Source: JAAYDF01 sp964511155 (lineage in GTDB: Bacteria; Planctomycetota; Phycisphaerae; UBA1845; PWPN01). Taken from it: 41,873 bases of DNA. How positions within the stretch are numbered: the stretch's first letter is position 1; each line of letters starts with the position of its first letter. The notes under the pieces were generated by a model. It saw only the letters and a program-made list of their open reading frames with translations, was not told the DNA's origin and did no database searches. Below are positions 8,443 to 16,243 of the stretch, piece by piece. The position numbers and the translations under genes were made by a program. Where the stretch lies: assembly GCA_964511155.1 (NCBI GenBank), contig CAZEEJ010000023.1, positions 1 to 41,873 on the forward strand, read 5' to 3'.

Positions 8443-8988
8443 ATGGATGCGAGCCGGGCGATGATTCGGAGCACGACGATACTGGCTGTGCGGCGGGACG
8501 GGCGGGCGGCCCTGGGCGGCGACGGGCAGGTGACGCTGGGCAATACAGCCGTCAAGCACGATGCCAACAAGATCCGCCGTCTGTGCAGTGGCAAGGTCCT
8601 GTGCGGGTTTGCGGGCAGTGCGGCCGACGCCTTCGCCCTGCTGGACCGCTTCGACAGCAAGCTCGAGGCGTTCAAGGGCAACATGCGGCGGGCGGCGATC
8701 GAGTTGGCCAAGGACTGGCGCACGGACCGCATGTTGCGGCGGCTGGAGTCACTGCTGGCGGCCGTCGACCAGGAGACTTCGCTGATCATCAGCGGCAGCG
8801 GCGAGGTGATCGAGCCGACCGACGGCGTGGTGGGCATCGGCTCGGGGGGCATGTATGCCGCCGCCGCCGCCCGGGCCCTGCTCAAGCATTCCGCTCTGTC
8901 ACCGGACCAGATCGTCCGTGAGTCGCTGCTCATCACCGCCGGGATCTGCATCTACACCAACGACCACCTGACGATCGAGACGCTTTGA
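8443..8988 (+). CDS. hslV: HslV, ATP-dependent protease subunit
   Basis: The peptidase ring of the HslVU (ClpQY) protease, an N-terminal threonine hydrolase. The product is 181 residues. The mature enzyme should start at the TTILAVRRDG segment, making Thr11 the catalytic nucleophile after removal of a ten-residue leader, MDASRAMIRS. E. coli HslV loses only Met. Strong family blocks follow: GDGQVTLGNTAVKH, CGFAGSAADAF, ELAKDWRTDRMLRRLE, IGSGGMYAAAAARALL and ICIYTNDHLTIE. ATG 8443 gives the longer leader and ATG 8461 would give four residues; GAGGAAGCG upstream favours 8443. hslU follows after 191 bp containing repeats. Confidence 0.95.
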   Translation: MDASRAMIRSTTILAVRRDGRAALGGDGQVTLGNTAVKHDANKIRRLCSGKVLCGFAGSAADAFALLDRFDSKLEAFKGNMRRAAIELAKDWRTDRMLRRLESLLAAVDQETSLIISGSGEVIEPTDGVVGIGSGGMYAAAAARALLKHSALSPDQIVRESLLITAGICIYTNDHLTIETL

Positions 8989-9072
8989 TCCTTTTTACCG
9001 GAGGCGATCCAGACCGGCCGTGCGGAGCGCGTTTTGAAACCAGGTAGCGTCGGCCCCCCGTGGCCGACGGGC

Positions 9073-9124
9073 ACCGGCGAGACGCCGGTGCCACACCGGT
9101 ACCGGCGAGACGCCGGTGCCACAC
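9073..9124. repeat. Family A short form, two identical 24-bp copies
   Basis: ACCGGCGAGACGCCGGTGCC plus ACAC is present at 9073-9096 and again at 9101-9124. Each copy can fold as a stem (GCACCGGCG with CGCCGGTGC). They lie between hslV and hslU, about 55 bp before the hslU start. Confidence 0.88.
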
Positions 9125-9179
9125 CCCCGGTGCTATACCGGGTTGGAGACGTGATGATACGGCCGGCGAGCGCGCGATT

Positions 9180-10517
9180 ATGAGCGACCTGACACCCAGA
9201 CAGATTGTTGAGGAGCTGGACAAGTACATCATCGGCCAGGATGACGCCAAGCGGGCCGTCGCCGTCGCCGTCCGCAACCGCTGGCGGCGGCAGCAACTGC
9301 CGGAGGAACTCCGCGCGGAGGTCGGTCCAAAGAACATTCTCATGATCGGCCCGACCGGGGTGGGCAAGACCGAAATTGCCCGCCGCCTTGCCCGCCTGGT
9401 CAACGCCCCGTTCATCAAGGTGGAGGCGACCAAGTACACCGAGGTCGGCTACCACGGCCGCGACGTCGAGAGCATGATCCGCGACCTGCTCGACCTGGCC
9501 ATTCACATGGTCCGCGAAGAGCAGTCGGAGGTCGTGCGGCAGGAGGCGGAACGGCTGACGGAGGAGCGGCTGCTGGACGTCCTGCTGCCCGACGGGGCGA
9601 CTACCGCTCCCGACCCCAACAACGAGCAGGCCCAGCAGCGGCAGCGCACCCGCGAGAAGTTCCGGCTGCGGCTCCGCGACGGCGAATTTGACGACCGCGA
9701 CGTCGAAATCACCGCCGAGGAGAAGGTCATGCCCGTCGGCATGATGGCGACGATCGGCGTCGAGCAACTCGATCCCGAGGTGCAGAACTTCTTCGAGAAA
9801 CTCATCCCCCAGCAGCCGCGCACCCGCCGCCTGCCCCTCCGCGAGGCCCGCAAGCTCCTTTTCCAGCAAACCTGCGAGAAACTCATCGACCGCGAGAAGG
9901 TCACCGAGATGGCCATCCGGCGAACGGAGAACAGCGGCATCGTCTTTCTGGACGAGTTGGACAAGGTGGCCGGCCTGTCCAGCAGCCACGGCCCCGACGT
10001 CTCGCGCCAGGGCGTACAGCGCGATCTCCTGCCGATCGTTGAGGGCTCGACCGTGGGCACGCGGCATGGCCCGGTCCGCACCGACCACATCCTGTTTATC
10101 GCCGCCGGCGCGTTTCACGCGAGCAAGCCCTCGGACCTGATGCCCGAGCTGCAGGGCCGCTTCCCCATTCGCGTCGAACTCGGCGACCTGACGCAGGAGG
10201 ACTTCGTCCGCATCCTGACCCAGCCGCAGAACTCCCTGACACGCCAGCAGATTGCCCTGCTGGCCACGGAGGGGGTGCGGGCCAGCTTCACCGACGATGC
10301 GGTGCAGACCATGGCCGAGATCGCCTATCAGGTCAACCGCAGCACGCTCAATATCGGTGCCCGTCGGCTTTACACCATCATGGAGAAGGTGTTGGAGGAC
10401 CTGGCGTTCGAGGCCCCGGACCGCTCGGGGCAGACCGTGGTCATCGATGAGGCCCTGGTGCGCGAGCGGCTGAGCGGCATCAGCGACAAGGAAGACGTCA
10501 GCCGGTTCATCCTGTGA
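9180..10517 (+). CDS. hslU: HslU, ATPase subunit of HslVU protease
   Basis: The 445-residue AAA+ unfoldase that feeds proteins into HslV. It starts MSDLTPRQIVEELDKYIIGQ, the standard family N-terminus. Walker A is GPTGVGKTE (about 59-67), the pore motif is GYHGRDVE, the I-domain spans about 110-240, Walker B is IVFLDELDK, and sensor 2 is GARRLYTIME. The C-terminus VSRFIL is the tail that docks into HslV and activates it. ATG 9180 fits the family; no strong ribosome site is visible. It ends in an 11-bp convergent overlap with yidD. Confidence 0.96.
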   Translation: MSDLTPRQIVEELDKYIIGQDDAKRAVAVAVRNRWRRQQLPEELRAEVGPKNILMIGPTGVGKTEIARRLARLVNAPFIKVEATKYTEVGYHGRDVESMIRDLLDLAIHMVREEQSEVVRQEAERLTEERLLDVLLPDGATTAPDPNNEQAQQRQRTREKFRLRLRDGEFDDRDVEITAEEKVMPVGMMATIGVEQLDPEVQNFFEKLIPQQPRTRRLPLREARKLLFQQTCEKLIDREKVTEMAIRRTENSGIVFLDELDKVAGLSSSHGPDVSRQGVQRDLLPIVEGSTVGTRHGPVRTDHILFIAAGAFHASKPSDLMPELQGRFPIRVELGDLTQEDFVRILTQPQNSLTRQQIALLATEGVRASFTDDAVQTMAEIAYQVNRSTLNIGARRLYTIMEKVLEDLAFEAPDRSGQTVVIDEALVRERLSGISDKEDVSRFIL

Positions 10518-10782
10518 CCGGTGGTTGGGGGGGGCGGCGGGGAGGGACGGGGTCGAGGCCCCCGGTGCCGAACGGGTGGCAGCGGAGCAACCGCCGGATG
10601 CCCAGCCAGCTCCCGCGGATCGCCCCCCATTCGCGGACCGCCTGCAGGAAGTACTCGCTGCACGTCGGGCAGAACCGGCACGAGCCGATCAGTAAAGGGG
10701 ACAGGGCCACCCGGTAGCCGTTGATCAGCAAGCTGATGAGCAGGGTGGGCAATCCGCAGACCAGACGCCATAGGCGGAGCAT
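10507..10782 (-). CDS. yidD: Membrane protein insertion efficiency factor YidD
   Basis: A 91-residue protein of the YidD family, which assists YidC in membrane protein insertion. The N-terminal amphipathic or hydrophobic segment (about 8-30) is followed by the signature GSCRFCPTCSEYFLQAV, then RLLRCHPFGTGGLDPVP. In most bacteria yidD lies beside rnpA and yidC; here it follows a HEAT-repeat gene and a membrane-protein gene on the same strand, with a 16-bp gap. Its 3' end overlaps hslU by 11 bp on the opposite strand. Confidence 0.93.
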   Translation of the reverse strand: MLRLWRLVCGLPTLLISLLINGYRVALSPLLIGSCRFCPTCSEYFLQAVREWGAIRGSWLGIRRLLRCHPFGTGGLDPVPPRRPPQPPVTG

Positions 10783-10798
10783 AATGCCATTGTAGCGA

Positions 10799-11242
10799 CT
10801 ACGGCTGGTCGTTGAAGAGCAGCTCCCGGATGGTCTTGAACCGGGCGGGGAGGGCGCCGCCGTGCTTGCCGCGCCAGTGGCCGGCCCAATACTTGGCTAC
10901 CGCCGCGTCGTAGAGCCGAGGCGAGATGAGCAGGGCGGTGGGGTGCCTCAGTCGCAGGGCGCGGGCCACACGCCACAGGCGCAGCATGTCCGCCCAGGGG
11001 ACGTGCAGCTTCGCCAGGCACCACAGGTACAGCCGCATGGGCTGGGGTTTGTTTTCTTGTCGTTGCCTGCGCCGTTCCAGGTAGCCCAGCAGGGCCACCA
11101 GGAGCAGGCCGATGATGAGCAGGGCGGCGACGAAGGGGATCTTCCAGTACAGTTCGGGATCGGTCTGGTCGAACCGGGTGCGCATGCTTTCGAAGGCATC
11201 GCGTTGGCGGGGCGATACTTGGGCGAGCAGCTCGAGGATCAT
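10799..11242 (-). CDS. Single-pass membrane protein, unknown
   Basis: I do not recognise this 147-residue protein. It has a short polar N-terminus, one membrane segment at about 36-54 (IPFVAALLIIGLLLVALLGY), a strongly basic juxtamembrane stretch, ERRRQRQENKP, and a helical C-terminal region likely in the cytoplasm. Its ATG overlaps the TGA of the upstream HEAT-repeat gene (ATGA), so translation is probably coupled and the two proteins may work together. YidD follows after 16 bp. Confidence 0.75.
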   Translation of the reverse strand: MILELLAQVSPRQRDAFESMRTRFDQTDPELYWKIPFVAALLIIGLLLVALLGYLERRRQRQENKPQPMRLYLWCLAKLHVPWADMLRLWRVARALRLRHPTALLISPRLYDAAVAKYWAGHWRGKHGGALPARFKTIRELLFNDQP

Positions 11243-13212
11243 GGCGTGGCCACCTCCGGTCGTCTGACCGCCGGCGGGGCGACCGCGACTGCGACCTCGG
11301 CAGGCGAGTCGTCGGCGGGCTCCTTGTTCAACCGCTCGATCATGTTCTGGGCCCGATGGCGGACCACCACGTCATCGTCGCACGCGGCCATACGGGCGAT
11401 GCGGGTCGTCAGGGTGAACAGGCCCATCTGTTCGATCAGCCAGAGGGCGCTGACCCGCTGGGCCCGGTCGCGGTCGGTGAGCATGCGCAACAGGGTCTCC
11501 GCCGCCTCGCGCACACCGGCCTTCAAGAGGGCCCTCACCGCGTTCGCCCGTACGCGGTTGTCAGGTGAGGCGAGTTTGGGCAGCAACTCATCGGCCTTAC
11601 CCTTTCCACCCGCCTGATCGACCGCCTCGACCGCGTTGGCCTGCACGCGCGTGTCCCGGTCGTACAGGGCTTTGTGCAGGATCTGCCGCGTGGTCGCGTT
11701 CGGGAGCTTGGCGCAGGCGGCCACCGCCGCGCTGCGCACCTCGGCTTGCGAATCGTGGCTGAGCTGGTAGATCCGCTCGGCGAACGAGGGCACGAGGTTC
11801 AGCAGCTTGATCACGGTGATCGCCCGCGCCCGGTCGTGCGCGGCGGGGGCCGCAAGCTGCCGGGTGAGCAGGGCGTGGGCTGTGGGCGTTCGGGCCAGCA
11901 TCTCCTGGCCGAATTGCTCGCGTTCCTCGGCGGTCAGCCGGTCGAACGCTGCCCAGTACCGCTCGAAGCTAATCGGGCGATCGGTGGGCAGTGGCGTCAG
12001 GGTGGTGCCCAACGCGGTCGGATCGGCGGGCATGACCTGCGACAGCGGGTATTCCAGCGGCCGGCGTCGCACCAACTCATACCGGGCGATGCGCGATGCC
12101 TCGCCTTCGGGTGAGCCGGCCAGCACACGCAACGCATCCGTCGCGACAGGATCGCTCCACTCCGTCAGCGCCCAGGCTACTGCTCGACGGCCGTCCTCGT
12201 CGTCCTGCCGTTGGAGCTGCTTGAACAGGTCGATCTTGCACTCGAGGGGCAGACCCAGGGGCATGACCCATCGCGGGATACGCCGCCGGGCCTCGGACGA
12301 GACGTGCAGCAGCTCCATGGCGTGGTTGTCCAGGTAGGCCAGATCCTTGACGGCGCTCATGGCCCGTGCGTGCTTGGGCTGCACCAGCCGCCATGACTGC
12401 CGCAGCCATTCATCCAGGAAGGCTGAATCGGTGCAGTGCCCCAGGAACTGGGCCACGTGCGGTCGAAACTGGCTGTGGTGCAGGGCCTGCATGGCGAAGG
12501 GCACGAGTCGCGGTGATGGCTCCCGGCCGAAGATGCGCAGCACGGTCGGCCCCTGGCGAGTACCCGGGGCAGTGACCGGTGACCAGAACTTTGCTCCGAG
12601 GTCGTCCACCAGCCACATGGCCGCTTCGATGACCGATGCCTGGTGGTGCAGGTCGTAACTCATCAGTCCCGCTTCGACCGCCCCCGCCAACTGCCGGCGG
12701 TCTTCTGCGTAAGCGTCGAGTTGGGCCATGCGGGCGCGGATTTCCTCGGGCGGCAGGTGCGTCGGTACCTGGTCCGTGGCCAGGGCGGGCTTTGCTTTGA
12801 GGATCTCGTCGGCCAGTTGGAAGAGCGTCTCCGCCGCCACTTCCCGGACCCGGGAGGAGCGATCGTGGAACGCGCCGTCCAGCAGATAGGCGGCCCGATA
12901 AAGCCGGCCGCGCCGGATGAGGGCCAGCACGTTCAGCCGGACTTGTTCGTCCCGCGACTGGGCCGCCTCGCGCAGCACGCCGAACAGCCGTTCCGATTCT
13001 CCCAGCAGCCGCTGGCACAAGGTGTCGTCCAGGAGATGCAAAGCCATGACCAGGCCGCGCAGCCCGCGGCGTTGCTGCCGCACGAGCAGCGTCTCGATGA
13101 TGGCCCGACCGGTGGGCAGGTCGGCGCTCTTGAGTGCCCCCAGCAGGGCGTCGTCAGCGGCGGCCTCCCGGGTTTCGGTCAGCAGGCGAAAAATGTAGCG
13201 GCCGTGGCCCAT
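11239..13212 (-). CDS. HEAT-repeat protein
   Basis: A 657-residue, almost wholly helical protein with no signal peptide or membrane segment. HEAT-like pairs of helices are clearest in two blocks, about 60-150 and 480-640, with repeated patterns such as DRDTRVQANAVEAVDQAG, SPDNRVRANAVRALLKAG and DRAQRVSALWLIEQMG. Such solenoids bind other proteins; no catalytic motif is seen. ATG 13212 has GAGGAG about ten bases upstream. It heads a likely operon with the single-pass membrane protein and yidD, and the coupled overlap suggests the solenoid is recruited to the membrane by its neighbour. That is inference. Confidence 0.85.
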   Translation of the reverse strand: MGHGRYIFRLLTETREAAADDALLGALKSADLPTGRAIIETLLVRQQRRGLRGLVMALHLLDDTLCQRLLGESERLFGVLREAAQSRDEQVRLNVLALIRRGRLYRAAYLLDGAFHDRSSRVREVAAETLFQLADEILKAKPALATDQVPTHLPPEEIRARMAQLDAYAEDRRQLAGAVEAGLMSYDLHHQASVIEAAMWLVDDLGAKFWSPVTAPGTRQGPTVLRIFGREPSPRLVPFAMQALHHSQFRPHVAQFLGHCTDSAFLDEWLRQSWRLVQPKHARAMSAVKDLAYLDNHAMELLHVSSEARRRIPRWVMPLGLPLECKIDLFKQLQRQDDEDGRRAVAWALTEWSDPVATDALRVLAGSPEGEASRIARYELVRRRPLEYPLSQVMPADPTALGTTLTPLPTDRPISFERYWAAFDRLTAEEREQFGQEMLARTPTAHALLTRQLAAPAAHDRARAITVIKLLNLVPSFAERIYQLSHDSQAEVRSAAVAACAKLPNATTRQILHKALYDRDTRVQANAVEAVDQAGGKGKADELLPKLASPDNRVRANAVRALLKAGVREAAETLLRMLTDRDRAQRVSALWLIEQMGLFTLTTRIARMAACDDDVVVRHRAQNMIERLNKEPADDSPAEVAVAVAPPAVRRPEVATP

Positions 13213-13302
13213 GCGCGCAAGGCTCCTCGCAGTCTTTATCGGCTCTGGAGGATCTTGCGTTGAGGACGGCTATGCTGTCATGCGTGTTGAGCGTCCGGGG
13301 AA

Positions 13303-13417
13303 GGGGGACAGGCACTTTTTTGCCTTGAAGGTCTTCTGCCGCAAGGGCGCCGCGATGCCGTCGAGCGACTGAAGCGCGTAGCGAGCCTTCACGCCGGCAA
13401 AAAAGAGCCAGTCCCCC
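13303..13417. repeat. 115-bp element with 22-bp terminal inverted repeats
   Basis: The left arm GGGGGACAGGCACTTTTTTG (continuing CC) at 13303-13324 and the right arm at 13396-13417 are reverse complements at 20 of 22 positions. The interior contains further short complementary segments (GAAGG... and ...CCTTC). No coding capacity is present. It could be a small non-autonomous mobile element or a REP-type palindrome; no transposase gene is in the window. Confidence 0.75.
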
Positions 13418-13449
13418 CCCACGTACGTGCCGTCCGATAAAGCGGGAGG

Positions 13450-13929
13450 TCAGTAGCTCAGTCCGTTGTTGCGGCAGTGCACGCGGGGCTTGGCCTCCCG
13501 GTGCTGGCTTCCGGCGATGATCTGGCCCAGGTAGACGACGTGATCACCCACGTCGATCTGTCCGGTGACCCGGCAGCCGAGGTGCGCGAGGCAGTCGTCG
13601 ATGATCACTCCGGTCGGTGCGGTCCGCGTGGTCAGACCGTCGAAGGCGGCGTCGTCCGTGTCGAAGCCCTTGGCGAAGCGCTTGAACACGGCGGCGGAGT
13701 CCTCCCCGATGGTATTCAACACGAAGTGCCCCGACTTCTCGATCAGGTCGCGGATGGGGCGGTTTTTCTTGACCGCCACGGTCACGGCCGGCGGCTCGAA
13801 GCCCGCCTGCTGTACCCAGGAGGCCAGGATGCCCGTCGATTTGCCGCCGTGAGCGGCCGTGAGCACGAAACAGCCGCTGACAATCTGCCCCAGCGGCTGG
13901 GCGATCTGCTGTTTAAGCGATTCTTCCAT
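13450..13929 (-). CDS. Flavin reductase-like FMN-binding protein
   Basis: A 159-residue protein of the flavin reductase-like (split-barrel FMN) family. Typical features are an N-terminal GCFVLTAAHGGKSTGILASWV, where the Thr-Gly-Ser/Trp segment contacts FMN, then PPAVTVAVKKNR and SGHFVLNTIGE, and a late LGCRVTGQIDVGDHVVYLGQI. It is similar to stand-alone reductases that pass electrons from NAD(P)H to free or bound flavin, and to the flavin domain of high-molecular-weight rubredoxins. The partner is unknown. It lies 73 bp downstream of the TPR lipoprotein gene on the same strand. Confidence 0.88.
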   Translation of the reverse strand: MEESLKQQIAQPLGQIVSGCFVLTAAHGGKSTGILASWVQQAGFEPPAVTVAVKKNRPIRDLIEKSGHFVLNTIGEDSAAVFKRFAKGFDTDDAAFDGLTTRTAPTGVIIDDCLAHLGCRVTGQIDVGDHVVYLGQIIAGSQHREAKPRVHCRNNGLSY

Positions 13930-14002
13930 TACCTTGCTACCTCGGATAAACTCTTGCTTCTCATTTCTTCAGCGTTACGCAACACTGCGTCCGGTTCTGC
14001 GG

Positions 14003-15022
14003 TCAGGGGGTCTCCAGCAGCACAGTGGCTGATTCGCCCGACCCCGCGGGCTTGTACTTCTCCACCAGGTTACGGATCTTGGATTGATCGGGGTTCAGTT
14101 CCAGCGAACGATGCCAGCAGTCAATGGCTTCCTGCCGGAGCGTTGTTTCCGTGGGTGCGTTGAGGTACCGGCTCATCTTCACGATGCCCAGGCCGGCGTG
14201 GGCTTCCGGCATCTTCGGGTCAAGAGCCACCGCCCGCTCGTAGTGGGTCTGGGCGGCGTCCAGCGATCGCTCCATGAAACAGCAATAACCCATCCGCTCG
14301 TGGGCCAGGGCCAGGTCGGGAGCAACCTCGATCGCCCGTTCCAGGGCCTTGTGGGCGTTCGTCAGCCGATTCTGCTTGATGAGCGTGGTCGCCAGGTTGA
14401 TCAGCACCAGTGGCTGCTGAGGGTCGCGTTCGAGGGACTCGTTGTAGGCGTGGATGGCCTCGTAATGCTTCTGCTGGGCATCGTAGGCGACCCCGAGGTT
14501 GGCGTAGGCCGGGGCCTCGTCAGGGGCCAGCTCGATCGCCCGGCTGTAATGAGTGATGGCCTCGTTGAGCTCTCCCGCCTGATGATAGCAGGATGCGAGG
14601 TTGAGCCGGGCCTGGACATTGGCCGGCTGGAGTTCGCAGGCCTGCAGGTAGGCGCGGACCGCGTCGGGGAACCGCGTCAGGCGCTGATACACGCGGGCCA
14701 GCGAGAAGGTGTAGTCGAAGCTGCTCGGGTCCAGCCGGACCGCCCCTGCGAACCATCGGGCGGCAGCCTCGTAATCGCCCTTGCGTTCCCAGATGGTGCC
14801 CAGCCCCGCGTGGGCTTCGGTGAGTTGTGGGTTCAGCTCGACGGCGTTCTGTAACTCGACCAAAGCTTCCTCGAGTTGCTCGGCCTCCAGAAGCTTTGTG
14901 CCCTCGGCGACCGCCAGGTGCGAGCGGATCAGGGCGAAGGGTTCGTATTGCCGATTCGCGCACCCCGCGCCCGCCGCTACCAGACACCCTGCCAGGGTCA
15001 TCCTCCTGACGTACCCTCGCAT
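14003..15022 (-). CDS. TPR-repeat lipoprotein
   Basis: A 339-residue protein with a signal segment ending AAGAGC (Cys21), a near-lipobox suggesting lipid anchoring. It carries about seven tetratricopeptide repeats from residue 40 to 300, recognisable by units such as LVELQNAVELNPQLTEAHAG, AITHYSRAIELAPDEAPAYA and AQTHYERAVALDPKMPEAHA. TPRs form a protein-binding superhelix, so this is probably a scaffold in the envelope; no enzyme motif is seen. A start at the downstream Met8 would shorten the signal peptide. The flavin reductase gene follows; a functional link is not evident. Confidence 0.85.
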   Translation of the reverse strand: MRGYVRRMTLAGCLVAAGAGCANRQYEPFALIRSHLAVAEGTKLLEAEQLEEALVELQNAVELNPQLTEAHAGLGTIWERKGDYEAAARWFAGAVRLDPSSFDYTFSLARVYQRLTRFPDAVRAYLQACELQPANVQARLNLASCYHQAGELNEAITHYSRAIELAPDEAPAYANLGVAYDAQQKHYEAIHAYNESLERDPQQPLVLINLATTLIKQNRLTNAHKALERAIEVAPDLALAHERMGYCCFMERSLDAAQTHYERAVALDPKMPEAHAGLGIVKMSRYLNAPTETTLRQEAIDCWHRSLELNPDQSKIRNLVEKYKPAGSGESATVLLETP

Positions 15023-15333
15023 ATTGACCTCCCGCTCGCTACGTGCCGTACCTCGGCCCGCCCGGCCACGCTCGCCAAACGCCGCGGCAGAGGCAATCGC
15101 TCCCCCATGTCCAGAGGACCTGGGCCACCCGGCCGGCCGGCCGGCCAGCCTTCGCGAGCGTGCAACATGATACTTGTCGGCCGCCGGGTGTTCAACGCCC
15201 GCAAGCCTTCGGTTGGCAACCGGGGGGGCGCTCGCCTACCATCTCCAGAGGTGTTCGGGACCAGCCTGGAGCACAAGCGACGGGGGAGAACACGGACCCA
15301 GGCCCGCCGGGACCTCACGGGAGACTTCCGCTG
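15023..15333. other. Divergent intergenic region with repeats
   Basis: About 310 bp between the TPR lipoprotein and the glycosyltransferase, which are divergent. It holds the family C repeat at 15093-15130, a run of GGCC repeats at about 15130-15148, and no open frame with coding character. I could not place a convincing promoter. Confidence 0.6.
15093..15130 (+). repeat. Dispersed repeat family C, copy 1
   Basis: A 38-bp unit containing GTCCAGAGGACCTGGGCCAC. It matches the reverse complement of 20967-21004 at 35 of 38 positions. The core CCAGAGGACCTGG is partly self-complementary. Confidence 0.8.
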
Positions 15334-16101
15334 ATGATGCGCTACCTGGTGGCCATTCCGGTTTTCAACGAGGCCCAGTACCTGCGGGCAGTTTTGCAGG
15401 CGGTCCGCCCCCACGCCGGCGATATCCTGATCGTCGACGACGGGTCGACGGACGACACCCCGCAGCTTCTGGCCGCGGAGTCCGACGTCCACGTCATTCG
15501 CCATCGCGAGAATCGAGGCTACGGCCAGAGCCTCATCGACGCCTTCGAGTTCGCCGGTGCCAACGGATACGACTGGCTCATCACCATGGACTGCGACGAG
15601 CAGCACGAGGCCGCCCAGATCCCGGAGTTCCTGCGTGCGGCTGCCCGGGGCGATGCCGATATCGTCAGCGGCTCGCGCTATCTCCAGGCCATGGCGGGCA
15701 ACTCCAAGGCTCCGCCCGACCGCCGCGCGATCAACCAGAAGATGACCGACCTGCTCAACGAGCTGCTCGGCCTGCGGATCACGGATGCCTTCTGCGGGTT
15801 CAAGGCCTACCGCGTTGCCGCCCTGGCCCGGCTGGCCCTCACGGTGCCCGGTTACGCCATGCCTCTGCAATTCTGGGTCCAGGCCGCCCGCCAAGGCCTG
15901 CGAATTCGCGAGATCCCCGTCCCCCTCATCTACAACGACCCCAACCGCCACTTCGGCGGGTCGCTGGATGATCCGGACGCCCGCCTCCTGTACTATTACG
16001 ATGTGCTGGTACACGCGCTGGGCGGCCTCGGTGGTCGCCTGACTCACCAACGGCTGGAAGCCGCCTCCAACCGCGAAGGCACAATGAGCCGCGGGCTTTA
16101 G
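15334..16101 (+). CDS. Family 2 glycosyltransferase (DPM1-like)
   Basis: A 255-residue GT2 enzyme with the GT-A fold, resembling polyprenyl-phosphate sugar transferases. It shows YLVAIPVFNEAQYL at the N-terminus, ILIVDDGSTDDTP binding the nucleotide, the Asp-rich metal site in TMDCDEQHEA, and DIVSGSRYL. There are no C-terminal membrane segments, so it is a soluble or peripheral enzyme. ATG 15334 is followed by a second ATG; either may start. The last residues (TMSRGL) and the TAG stop come from a family D dispersed repeat, so the native C-terminus may have been replaced. The sugar and acceptor are unknown. Confidence 0.88.
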   Translation: MMRYLVAIPVFNEAQYLRAVLQAVRPHAGDILIVDDGSTDDTPQLLAAESDVHVIRHRENRGYGQSLIDAFEFAGANGYDWLITMDCDEQHEAAQIPEFLRAAARGDADIVSGSRYLQAMAGNSKAPPDRRAINQKMTDLLNELLGLRITDAFCGFKAYRVAALARLALTVPGYAMPLQFWVQAARQGLRIREIPVPLIYNDPNRHFGGSLDDPDARLLYYYDVLVHALGGLGGRLTHQRLEAASNREGTMSRGL

Positions 16102-16113
16102 CCCGCGCGGCCC
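16084..16113 (+). repeat. Dispersed repeat family D at the glycosyltransferase stop
   Basis: ATGAGCCGCGGGCTTTAGCC followed by CGCGCGGCCC. This is the same unit as at 7482 and 7562. The TAG of GGCTTTAGCCC is the stop codon of the glycosyltransferase gene (16099-16101). A weak relative (GAGCCGCAAGGCTTTGCCCG) follows the next gene at 17849-17868. Confidence 0.85.
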
Positions 16114-16243
16114 TCCGGCCGAGATCAGCGGTGGTCTTACGTGCGAGCACCGCGCGGACCAGCGCCCGCGGCTCTTCCGCGTTGCAATCACCAGCACCCG
16201 CGAAGTCAGTCCGCGTGAGTCCTTGGCATCCTGCAGGGTGGAT

